This document shows, piece by piece, positions 14,642-21,701 of a stretch of DNA of 25,297 nt. Position 1 is the first letter of the stretch; each line of letters starts with the position of its first letter. The stretch lies in NCBI GenBank assembly GCA_002386465.1, contig DGIT01000119.1, positions 7,034-32,330 on the forward strand. The letters run 5' to 3'. Source of the DNA: Burkholderiales bacterium UBA4615 (GTDB lineage: Bacteria > Pseudomonadota > Gammaproteobacteria > Burkholderiales > Burkholderiaceae_E). A program made the position numbers and the translations under genes. The notes under the pieces are model-generated. The model was given only the letters and a program-made list of their open reading frames with translations, did no database searches and was not told the DNA's origin.

Positions 14642-15910
14642 ATGACCCCTGCATCGTCCGCCACACCGCCGCGCGCTGCCCTCGAGCCCAATGGTCGTGA
14701 GCCGCTCAAGGGGCTGCGTGTGGTGGAGATCGGCGTGGCCATGGCGGGGCCGTTTTGCGCCATGCTCCTGGGCGATTACGGCGCAGACGTCGTGAAGCTC
14801 GAGCGCCCGCAGGTGGGCGACGACAGCCGCAGCTGGTCGCCGTATTTTCATGAGTCGCTGAGCTACTACTACGCGGCCGCCAACCGCAACAAGCGCAGCG
14901 TGTCGGTCGATATCAAGACGCCCGAAGGCGCGGCCATCGCCCGCAAGCTGCTCGAGCAGGCCGATGTGCTGGTCACCAACTTCCGGCTGGGCGCACTCGA
15001 TCGCTGTGGGCTGGACTACGACAGCCTCTCGCGCATCAACCCGCGATTGATCTACTGCGCGATCAGCGGCTTCGGCGCCACCGGGCCGCTCAGTGCCGAG
15101 CCTGCTAACGATCTTTTCATGCAGGCCTATTCGGGCGGCATGAGCATCACCGGCGAGCCGGGTGGCAGCCCGGCCAAGATGGGCATGTCGGTGGCTGATG
15201 TCGGCGCCGGCCTCTTTGCCACGGTGGGTGTGCTGATGGCTTTGCAGGTGCGACAGGTCACTGGCAAGGGGCAGCGTGTGGATGCGTCGCTGCTCGAAGG
15301 CCAGATGGCCATGCTCACGCAGTTTTTCACCCGTTACTACGCCAGCGGCGAAGTTCCGGGACCCAGCGGCAGCGGCGCGCTGAGCAGTCCCACCTACCGG
15401 GCGTTTCAGGGCAGCGACGACTGGATCGTGATCGCGGCGTTCAATCAGCGCATGTGGCGCGGTCTGTGCGAGGCCTTGGAGCAACCGCAATGGGTGGATG
15501 ACCCGCGGTTTGTCGATGGCACGCAGCGCTCCGACAACCGGCAGTTGCTCATCGGCATGATTGCGGCCGTCATGAAGACGCGGCCGACTGCGTACTGGCA
15601 GGACGCCCTCAGGCGTTGCGAGGTGCCGTGCTCTGCAGTGCACACCATCGACAAGGTGGTGGTGCAACCCCAGGTGCTGGCCGCGCAGATGGTCCAGCAG
15701 GTCGAGCTCTCGGGGCTGGGCATGATGTCGATGCCGGGCTTGCCCTTGAAGTTCAGCGACTCGCCGGGCTCGATCCGACTGGCGCCACCGCGCCTGGGGC
15801 AGCACACCGAGGTGGTGATGCAGGAGCTCGGGTATCCGCCGGCACAGATTGCACAGTGGGTCGGCAGCGGCGTGATCGAACTCGATCAGGGCTGGACCCA
15901 GGGCGTCTGA
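14642..15910 (+). CDS. Class III CoA-transferase (CaiB/BaiF family)
   Basis: This is a 422-aa family III CoA-transferase. It has the N-terminal LKGLRVVEIGVAMAGPFCAMLLGDYGADVVKLE region, NRNKRSVSVDIK (81-92), ISGFGATGPL (141-150), and the catalytic Asp in ANDLFMQA (Asp 157) that forms the covalent acyl intermediate. The Gly-rich loop and C-terminal FSDSPGSIRLAPPRLGQHT are typical. Such enzymes move CoA from succinyl-CoA or another acyl-CoA to a carboxylic acid without ATP. As the last gene of the plus-strand series it is the obvious activating enzyme for the imported substrate. The start ATG 14642 follows AAGAGG at a moderate distance. The first 20 residues are Ala/Pro-rich and not conserved. 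The donor and acceptor acids are unknown. Confidence 0.94.
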   Translation: MTPASSATPPRAALEPNGREPLKGLRVVEIGVAMAGPFCAMLLGDYGADVVKLERPQVGDDSRSWSPYFHESLSYYYAAANRNKRSVSVDIKTPEGAAIARKLLEQADVLVTNFRLGALDRCGLDYDSLSRINPRLIYCAISGFGATGPLSAEPANDLFMQAYSGGMSITGEPGGSPAKMGMSVADVGAGLFATVGVLMALQVRQVTGKGQRVDASLLEGQMAMLTQFFTRYYASGEVPGPSGSGALSSPTYRAFQGSDDWIVIAAFNQRMWRGLCEALEQPQWVDDPRFVDGTQRSDNRQLLIGMIAAVMKTRPTAYWQDALRRCEVPCSAVHTIDKVVVQPQVLAAQMVQQVELSGLGMMSMPGLPLKFSDSPGSIRLAPPRLGQHTEVVMQELGYPPAQIAQWVGSGVIELDQGWTQGV

Positions 15911-15982
15911 AGGGGCTCTGAAGGGCCCGCTCAGCCGCTCTGGTTCCCCTGATCTTTAGGGGCGCGAGCCTGGGATCGCGCC

Positions 15983-16007
15983 GCATGCGGATACGATCCG
16001 CGCATGC
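15983..16007 (+). promoter_or_regulatory. Hairpin over the helicase start codon, with a -10-like hexamer
   Basis: GCATGCGGAT (15983-15992) can pair with ATCCGC..ATGC (15996-16007) with a two-base bulge, so the ATG at 16004 lies in the stem. Within it TACGAT (15992-15997, four of six -10 matches) ends 6 bases before the ATG. No ribosome-binding site precedes the ATG. Either a leaderless transcript or a structured start would fit. No -35 element was found. Confidence 0.35.
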
Positions 16008-18610
16008 CCGCCTTCCCCAAACCCCGACCTCTGCCGCGGACATCGGCCCGGTCTGCCGCTCGGTCAGCCACTCAGCCTGGCACTCAGCCATCCCCCCGAT
16101 CACGGCCCGAGCCTGCAGTACAGACTGTGCCGAGTCTTCCAGCCGGGTTGTCCGAGACAGAGCCTGTCGACCCGGACGCCTGGTTCGAGCGTCGCGGCTG
16201 GCAGCCCTTTGCGTTTCAGCGTGAAGTCTGGGATGCCGTAGCGGCTGGCGAGTCGGGGCTGTTGCATGCCACGACGGGCGCCGGAAAGACCTACGCGGTC
16301 TGGTTTGCAGCGCTGCGTCAGGCCCTGAGTCCGGGACTGAGTCCAGTGTCAAAGCGCTGGCGAGGCGCCGGCCTGAAGCTGCTGTGGATCACACCGATGC
16401 GAGCACTGGCTTCGGATACACGCCTTGCTCTGTCTGAGCCTATGGCTGAACTGGGTCTGGATTGGCGGGTGGCGGTGCGCACCGGCGACACGCCATCGAG
16501 CGAGCGTGCCCGCCAGGACAAGCGTCTGCCACAGGCCCTGGTGACCACCCCGGAGAGCTTGTCACTGATGCTCTCGAAGGCGGATGCACCCGACCGGCTG
16601 GGCGGCGTGTGCATGGTGGTGGTCGACGAATGGCACGAGCTGATCGCCAGTAAACGGGGCGTGCAGGTGCAGCTTGCGCTGGCGCGTCTGCGGCGCTTTC
16701 ATCCGCAGCTGATCACCTGGGGCCTGTCGGCTACTCTGGGCAACCTCCCGCACGCGCGGGAGGTCTTGCTGGCCGCGCCGGGCGGGCGTCTGGTGCAGGG
16801 CAGGCTGCCCAAATCGCTGCAGGTGGATACCCTGCTGCCGGTATCGACCGAGCGCTTTCCCTGGGGCGGTCATCTGGGTACGCGCATGCTCGCACCGGTG
16901 GTGGCCGAGATTGAGTCAAGCGCCAGCACGCTGGTCTTTACGAACACCCGCTCGCAGGCAGAGCTCTGGTACCAGGCGATTCTGGAAGCGCGCCCTGAGT
17001 GGGCCGGCCTGATCGCGCTGCATCACGGCTCGCTCGATGCGTCGGTGCGCGCATGGGTGGAGGCCGGCCTGAAGGCGGGACAGTTGAAGGCCGTGATCTG
17101 CACCTCGAGTCTCGATCTGGGAGTGGACTTCTCTCCGGTCGAACGCGTGCTGCAAATTGGTTCAGCCAAGGGCGTGGCCCGGCTGATGCAGCGGGCTGGG
17201 CGCTCCGGCCATGCGCCGGGCCGGCCCTCGCGAGTGACGCTGGTGCCCACCCATGCACTGGAACTGGTGGAGGCCGCGGCAGCGCGTGATGCCGTGGCTG
17301 CGCGGCGCATCGAGCCGCGCCATGCGCCTGACAGGCCGTTCGATGTGCTGGTGCAGCACCTGGTCACGCTCGCAGCCGGCACGGGTTTTGAACCGGCCGC
17401 AGCGCTGGCAGAGGTGCGCAGCTGTCATGCCTACCGCGCACTGACCGACGAGGAATGGGCCTGGGCGCTGGATTTCGTGTCGCGTGGCGGCCGGTCCCTG
17501 GTGGCTTACCCCGAGTACTGCCGTGTGGCACCCGATGCACAGGGCGTCTGGCGGGTGCCAGATGCTGCGATCGCGCGGCGCCATCGGATGTCGATCGGCA
17601 CCATCGTGGCCGATACCGCCATGACGGTGAAGTATCTGAGCGGGGGCACCATCGGCACGGTCGAGGAAAGTTTCATCGCACGTCTGAAGCGTGGCGATTG
17701 CTTCCTGTTTGCAGGACGCCTGCTGGAGCTCGCGCGGGTCCATGAGATGACGGCATGGGTCAAGCGGGCGACCGGCAAGCGTGCTGCCGTGCCGCGCTGG
17801 AACGGCGGGCGCATGCCCTTATCGTCGGAGATGGCCGATGCCGTGCTGGCCAGACTCGCGAGCGCGGCGCGCGGAACATTCGAGGGCGCAGACATGCGCA
17901 TGGCGCAGCCCCTGCTCGCGCTGCAGCAGGCCTGGTCGCAACTGCCTACGCCCTCCACCTTGCTGGCTGAACATTTGCGAACGCGCGAAGGACACCACCT
18001 GTTCCTCTACCCCTTCGCCGGGCGCAACGTGCATCTGGGCCTGGCTGCGCTGCTGGCCTGGCGCGTGAGTCGCCAGACGCCTGCGACGTTTTCGGTCGCG
18101 GTGAACGACTACGGACTCGAGCTGCTTGCGCCTGAGCCCGTGGACTGGTCAGGCCTTGCCGAGGGCGTGCTGTTGTCAGACGAGGGCTTGCTCGAGGACG
18201 TGCAGGCCAGCCTGAATGCGGGCGAGCTGGCACTGCGCAGGTTTCGCGAAATTGCGCGCATCAGCGGCCTGGTGTTTCAGGGGTTTCCCGGTGCGACCGT
18301 GCGAACGCGCCAGTTGCAGGCCTCAGCCGGGCTCTTCTACGAAGTCTTCCGCCAGCACGATGCCGACAGTCTGCTGCTGACGCAGGCAAGCAAGGAAGTG
18401 CTGGAGCAGGAGCTGGAGATCGGCCGGCTGCGTAGGGCACTGGAGCGTCTGCGCGGCATGCAACGGGTGTCGGTCCAGATGGAGCGCCCCGGACCCTTCG
18501 CCTTTCCGCTGATGATCGAGCGGCTGCGTGAGCAGATCGGCACAGAGAAGCTCGCGGACCGCGTGGCGCGCATGGTGCGCGAACTCGAGGCCGCTGCAGG
18601 GGGCTGTTAA
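16004..18610 (+). CDS. Ligase-associated DNA damage response DEXH-box helicase (Lhr-like)
   Basis: This is an 868-aa superfamily 2 helicase. It has a Q-motif-like FAFQREVW (69-76), Walker A ATTGAGKT (89-96), WITPMRAL motif Ia, TTPESL motif Ib, DEWH motif II (208-211), SATLGN motif III (242-247), TSSLDLGVDF motif V and QRAGRSGH motif VI (396-403). The length and the C-terminal half (GHHLFLYPFAGRNVHLGLAALLA and onward) match the Lhr-related helicase normally encoded with an ATP-dependent DNA ligase, a metallo-beta-lactamase exonuclease and PdeM. It is thought to unwind duplexes in DNA repair. Residues 1-50 are Ser/Arg/Pro/Gln-rich and look disordered, so a downstream start is possible, though no better site was seen. 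PdeM is at 24008. The ligase and exonuclease genes are not in this window. Confidence 0.93.
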   Translation: MPAFPKPRPLPRTSARSAARSATQPGTQPSPRSRPEPAVQTVPSLPAGLSETEPVDPDAWFERRGWQPFAFQREVWDAVAAGESGLLHATTGAGKTYAVWFAALRQALSPGLSPVSKRWRGAGLKLLWITPMRALASDTRLALSEPMAELGLDWRVAVRTGDTPSSERARQDKRLPQALVTTPESLSLMLSKADAPDRLGGVCMVVVDEWHELIASKRGVQVQLALARLRRFHPQLITWGLSATLGNLPHAREVLLAAPGGRLVQGRLPKSLQVDTLLPVSTERFPWGGHLGTRMLAPVVAEIESSASTLVFTNTRSQAELWYQAILEARPEWAGLIALHHGSLDASVRAWVEAGLKAGQLKAVICTSSLDLGVDFSPVERVLQIGSAKGVARLMQRAGRSGHAPGRPSRVTLVPTHALELVEAAAARDAVAARRIEPRHAPDRPFDVLVQHLVTLAAGTGFEPAAALAEVRSCHAYRALTDEEWAWALDFVSRGGRSLVAYPEYCRVAPDAQGVWRVPDAAIARRHRMSIGTIVADTAMTVKYLSGGTIGTVEESFIARLKRGDCFLFAGRLLELARVHEMTAWVKRATGKRAAVPRWNGGRMPLSSEMADAVLARLASAARGTFEGADMRMAQPLLALQQAWSQLPTPSTLLAEHLRTREGHHLFLYPFAGRNVHLGLAALLAWRVSRQTPATFSVAVNDYGLELLAPEPVDWSGLAEGVLLSDEGLLEDVQASLNAGELALRRFREIARISGLVFQGFPGATVRTRQLQASAGLFYEVFRQHDADSLLLTQASKEVLEQELEIGRLRRALERLRGMQRVSVQMERPGPFAFPLMIERLREQIGTEKLADRVARMVRELEAAAGGC

Positions 18611-18685
18611 CCAAGTGAAAAGTGGTCGGATAACTTCAATGGGGCTGTGAATTGAGCGAGATGAACTTCCCGGTTCTGTGATGCG

Positions 18686-18706
18686 CAGCACTGTCTTGTG
18701 CTGTTT
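18686..18706 (+). terminator. Weak intrinsic-terminator-like hairpin
   Basis: CAGCAC (18686-18691) and GTGCTG (18698-18703) form a perfect 6-bp stem around TGTCTT, followed by only three T residues. It lies in the 140-base gap after the helicase gene. The stem is short and the T-run minimal, so the call is weak. Confidence 0.25.
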
Positions 18707-18720
18707 GACGAGATACGGTC

Positions 18721-18748
18721 GGGGACTAGCGACAAGTCGACGGTCCCC
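18721..18748. repeat. Nested 28-base inverted repeat just before the ATP-grasp start codon
   Basis: GGGGAC (18721-18726) pairs with GTCCCC (18743-18748), and inside it CGAC (18730-18733) pairs with GTCG (18736-18739) around AA. The two 3-base spacers are equal in length, so the whole is a symmetrical dyad centred at 18734.5. It ends 2 bases before ATG 18751. It could be an operator or an mRNA stem that hides the translation start. No ribosome-binding site is visible between it and the ATG. Confidence 0.5.
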
Positions 18749-18750
18749 AT

Positions 18751-20028
18751 ATGAAAACTCAGACTCTCCGGCGGTCCATTCGGATTCCCGCCAGATACCA
18801 AGGCTCCCCGCTACCTGTCAGGGTGCGCAATGAGTTCGTCCCCGCCGGTCCGGCCGGAGAGGACCTTGGGGCTCGAACGATCGATCATCCTGAAAGGTCT
18901 CAGGAAATAGTTGTCTTGGTTGGTCCTGCCGATTGGCCTCACAACATCTACTTGGCAGAGGCTGTTTTCAATTCAGGGTACAGAGTCGAGTTTGTCTCCA
19001 CTGCGTGGGCTTACGCGAACGTGTTGCCGTGGCTTCACGTACGTCAAGTTGAAAGCTTTGACCCCGCCGTCCTGGCCGACGTCATTCGCTCTTACAGCGA
19101 AAATGATCAGGTCAAGTGGATTATTCCGCTTTTCGAAGACGCCATCTGGGCGATCAGAAAACTGCTCCCAAACAGCGTGAAGGTTTTTTCGCCGCTCTCT
19201 GAAGACAACACGGCGCGTTTATTGAGCAAGCAGTCGATGGGAAGGTTTGCGGCTGGCCTCGGAGTCACCGTTCCCAGGGAATTCGCAGTTGATTCTCTCA
19301 ACGAAGCCATGGTGGCGTCGCATTCGTTAGGTTTCCCATGCGTGCTGAAAGGAGAGGCCGGTTGCGGTGGGGCGCAGGTTGCGATCTGCCGCGACAACGA
19401 AGAGCTTAGTCAGGGCTGGGCGCGACTTGCTACGAAAAACCCGTCTTTACAACAGTTTATTGACGGAAATCCATGGGCTGCCAGCGGGTTTTTTCTCAAA
19501 GGTCAGCCGATCAGAGTTCACCTCTACGAGAAGTTGGAGCAATCGCCGCCTCGCATCGGGCCGCCCACTCGGATACGCCATGATTCGCCTGGTGAGTTGC
19601 GAGAGGCGTTGTTCCTGATCGCACGAACGATGGAATGGACCGGGTTCCTTCAAGTCGACTTCATTCGTGCTGCAGACGGTCAATTCTTTTTTTTGGAAAT
19701 TAACCCAAGGCCATGGGGGTCCATGACAGCGGCGAACGTTGTGGGTGCGGATATATTTGGGCCCTTCGTCGATCTACTCCACAATCGAAAGCCAAAGTCG
19801 TGCTTGGAAAACGGTGACGGATGGTCGGGCTACGTATTCCCTAAACCTGTTCTCAATCACCTGACGCATGGAATGTTGATCGACGCATATCTGACCATGC
19901 TGACGCCGAAATTTTGGCGCTCTATTCCAAGAGGGTACCCTGGGGCTAAACGCCTGTTCGTTGCGGAGTTCTTGAATATAAGACGAGCCTATTGGGAGGT
20001 TTCGCGACGACTCAATCAGATTTTTTAA
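18751..20028 (+). CDS. ATP-grasp domain protein of unknown substrate (carbamoyl-phosphate-synthase-like fold)
   Basis: This is a 425-aa soluble ligase-type protein. After a basic, poorly structured N-terminus (1-50) comes a Rossmann-like pre-ATP-grasp domain (EIVVLVGPADW, 52-62). The ATP-grasp core follows: KQSMGRF (160-166), FPCVLKGEAGCGGAQV (195-210, glycine-rich loop with nucleotide-binding Lys 200), FLQVDFI (299-305) and LEINPRPWGSM (315-325). Asp 303, Glu 316 and Asn 318 are the likely magnesium ligands. The family joins a carboxylate to an amine or thiol through an acyl-phosphate. The E.NPR.WGS variant occurs in ATP-grasps of surface-polymer and modified amino-acid loci. No partner gene is adjacent. 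Its G/C content is much lower than its neighbours (27 of 60 at 19441-19500), pointing to horizontal acquisition. The start is uncertain because no ribosome-binding site precedes ATG 18751. Confidence 0.82.
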   Translation: MKTQTLRRSIRIPARYQGSPLPVRVRNEFVPAGPAGEDLGARTIDHPERSQEIVVLVGPADWPHNIYLAEAVFNSGYRVEFVSTAWAYANVLPWLHVRQVESFDPAVLADVIRSYSENDQVKWIIPLFEDAIWAIRKLLPNSVKVFSPLSEDNTARLLSKQSMGRFAAGLGVTVPREFAVDSLNEAMVASHSLGFPCVLKGEAGCGGAQVAICRDNEELSQGWARLATKNPSLQQFIDGNPWAASGFFLKGQPIRVHLYEKLEQSPPRIGPPTRIRHDSPGELREALFLIARTMEWTGFLQVDFIRAADGQFFFLEINPRPWGSMTAANVVGADIFGPFVDLLHNRKPKSCLENGDGWSGYVFPKPVLNHLTHGMLIDAYLTMLTPKFWRSIPRGYPGAKRLFVAEFLNIRRAYWEVSRRLNQIF

Positions 20029-20153
20029 TCAGGCCTCGCCGTCCTCAAGTACGCGAGCAGGACCCATCCCTTCACCAGGTCATCGAACATCCACCGGCCA
20101 GCGGGGCGCCGTCAAGGTCCGTCTGCTAAAAGATGTGGATATGGTCAATCAGC

Positions 20154-20182
20154 CTGACCCGCATGCTTAGTCGCGGTATGAA
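20154..20182 (+). promoter_or_regulatory. Possible sigma70 promoter for the SDR-dioxygenase pair
   Basis: CTGACC (20154-20159) and TATGAA (20177-20182), spaced by 17 bases, each match four of six consensus positions in the 174-base gap 20029-20202. A good AGGGAG ribosome-binding site (20191-20196) lies 6 bases before ATG 20203. Nothing else was recognised in this gap. Confidence 0.35.
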
Positions 20183-20202
20183 ATAAATAAAGGGAGCGCA
20201 CG

Positions 20203-20883
20203 ATGCGCATTGGTGACAGCCTCAAAGGCAAGCGCGTACTCATCACGCAAAGCGAAGAATTCATGGGCCCGGTGCTCATGCAGGCTTTTGCCGATCATGG
20301 CGCAGAGGTGATCGGTGATCCGTCATCGCTGGTCGATCCGGCCGCCTCCGCTGCGGTCGTGCAGCGTGCCGGGCGGGTCGATGTCCTCATTGCCAACCTC
20401 GCGGTGCCATCGCCCTATACCGCTGCCACCGGTGTAGACGACGAAGAGTGGCGTACGGTGTTTGCCAACCTCGTGGATCCGCTGCCGCGGCTCGCGCGTG
20501 CGGTGCTGTCAGGCATGATCGAGCGGCGCTCAGGCAAGATCGTGGTGATGGGCAGTGCCACCGCCTTGCGGGGTCAGAAGCGCGTGACCACCTATTCCGC
20601 AGCGCGGGGCGCGCAATTGGCCTGGACGCGCTCCCTGGCAGTGGAGGTGGCACCTCATAACGTGCAGGCCAACATCCTGGCCCAGAACTTCGTCGAGAAT
20701 CCCACGTATTACGGCCCGGAAGTGCGGGCGTTGCCGGCCTTCCAGGAGCGACTGAAGCGCGAAGTGCCCGCCATGCGACTGGGGCGCCCGGAAGAGAGCG
20801 CACTGCTGGCGGTGTTTCTGGCTGCCAGCGAAGTGGAGTTCATCGTGGGTGAAAGCATCAGCGTGTCCGGTGGCTGGGCTTGA
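20203..20883 (+). CDS. Atypical short-chain dehydrogenase/reductase (SDR) with altered active site
   Basis: This is a 226-aa protein with the overall SDR layout: an N-terminal beta-alpha-beta, VDVLIANLAV (59-68, in place of NNAG), catalytic-type Ser in VMGSAT (118), Tyr 131 in YSAARG, and the C-terminal ISVSGGWA typical of FabG-like SDRs. Two key features are altered. The nucleotide-binding TGxxxGxG reads TQSEEFMG (15-22), and the YxxxK Lys is Arg 135. It may be a weak or redirected enzyme, or may bind rather than turn over a ligand. A strong AGGGAG precedes ATG 20203. The dioxygenase gene starts within its stop codon (TTGA), so the two are translationally coupled and probably act on related compounds. 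The substrate is unknown. Confidence 0.85.
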   Translation: MRIGDSLKGKRVLITQSEEFMGPVLMQAFADHGAEVIGDPSSLVDPAASAAVVQRAGRVDVLIANLAVPSPYTAATGVDDEEWRTVFANLVDPLPRLARAVLSGMIERRSGKIVVMGSATALRGQKRVTTYSAARGAQLAWTRSLAVEVAPHNVQANILAQNFVENPTYYGPEVRALPAFQERLKREVPAMRLGRPEESALLAVFLAASEVEFIVGESISVSGGWA

Positions 20884-21695
20884 CCGCAGGTCATTCTGAC
20901 CAGGGTGGGGATGCGCAGGCATTGAGCCCCAGTGCGCTGTTTGTTTCGCACGGCGCGCCCACCCTGCCACTGGACGACATTCCGGCACGCGATTTTCTGC
21001 GTGCTCTGGGTGCGCGCATCCGCAAGCCGCGCGCCATCGTGGCGATCAGTGCGCACACCATTGCGCAGGGTGTGGTGGTGGGCTCAGCACCGCGCCTGCA
21101 CGCTGTGCACGATTTCAACGGCTTTCCCGCAGCACTCTACGCCCTGCGTTACGAGCCGCCCGGCGACCCGGCGTGCGCGGCGCGCATCGCCCATCGGTTG
21201 CGTGCGGCGGGCATCGCACAGGTCGGCGAGGCCAGCATTGAGGGCCTGGACCATGGTATCTGGGTGCCGCTGTCCTTGATGTTTCCGCACGCCGATGTGC
21301 CGGTCGTGGTGATCACGCTGGATGCGCACCTGGACCCAGCGCTGCATCTTGCGGTTGGCGCAGCACTGCGCAGCCTGCAGGACGAAGGTATCCTGGTCTT
21401 TGCGACCGGGTCTGTGACGCACAATCTGCGCGATGCCTTCAGGCTAGGCTTTGATGCACCGCTCGAACCCTATGCCGAGGCCTTTACCCAGTGGGTAAAC
21501 CGATCGGTCGCCGCAGGTGACCGCAACGCACTGCGCGATTGGACGCACACCGCACCGCACGCCTTGCGCGCGCATCCCACGGCCGAGCACTTCGTGCCCT
21601 TGCTGGTGGCTGCAGGTGCAGGCGGGCTGGGCCATGTGCTGCACGAGAGCTTCACATACGGCGTGCTGGGCATGCACGCCTACGCGTTCGATTGA
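20880..21695 (+). CDS. Class III extradiol ring-cleavage dioxygenase family protein (DODA/LigB-like)
   Basis: This is a 271-aa LigB-superfamily protein. Its motifs are LFVSHGAPTLPLDD (20-33), ISAHT (56-60), HDFNGFP (77-83), GLDHGIWVPL (122-131) and TGSVTHNLRD (176-185). His 24, His 59 and His 181 are the likely metal ligands, and His 125 the conserved active-site His. This pattern matches the YgiD/4,5-DOPA dioxygenase group, which opens catechol rings with oxygen; physiological substrates are mostly unknown. The frame starts with TTG at 20880, overlapping the SDR stop as TTGA. An in-frame TTG at 20922 after a G-rich stretch is an alternative that would trim 14 non-conserved residues. The gene converges on the FAD oxidase gene with a gap of only 6 bases, so no separate terminator is present. 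Confidence 0.9.
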   Translation: MTAGHSDQGGDAQALSPSALFVSHGAPTLPLDDIPARDFLRALGARIRKPRAIVAISAHTIAQGVVVGSAPRLHAVHDFNGFPAALYALRYEPPGDPACAARIAHRLRAAGIAQVGEASIEGLDHGIWVPLSLMFPHADVPVVVITLDAHLDPALHLAVGAALRSLQDEGILVFATGSVTHNLRDAFRLGFDAPLEPYAEAFTQWVNRSVAAGDRNALRDWTHTAPHALRAHPTAEHFVPLLVAAGAGGLGHVLHESFTYGVLGMHAYAFD

Positions 21696-21701
21696 GTGGA
21701 C

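Noticed and set aside
13961..15805. A 614-codon open frame on the minus strand
   Set aside because: It lies antisense to the hot-dog and CoA-transferase genes, is rich in His/Arg/Gln, shows no domain, and arises from high GC in the third codon position of the real genes.
18705..18733. TTGACG as the -35 of a promoter for the ATP-grasp gene
   Set aside because: No acceptable -10 is found at 15-19 bases downstream (AGCGAC at 17).
18721..18750. A recombination or attachment site at the edge of the low-GC ATP-grasp gene
   Set aside because: No second copy of the dyad or direct repeat was seen after the gene, and there is no integrase, transposase or tRNA gene nearby.
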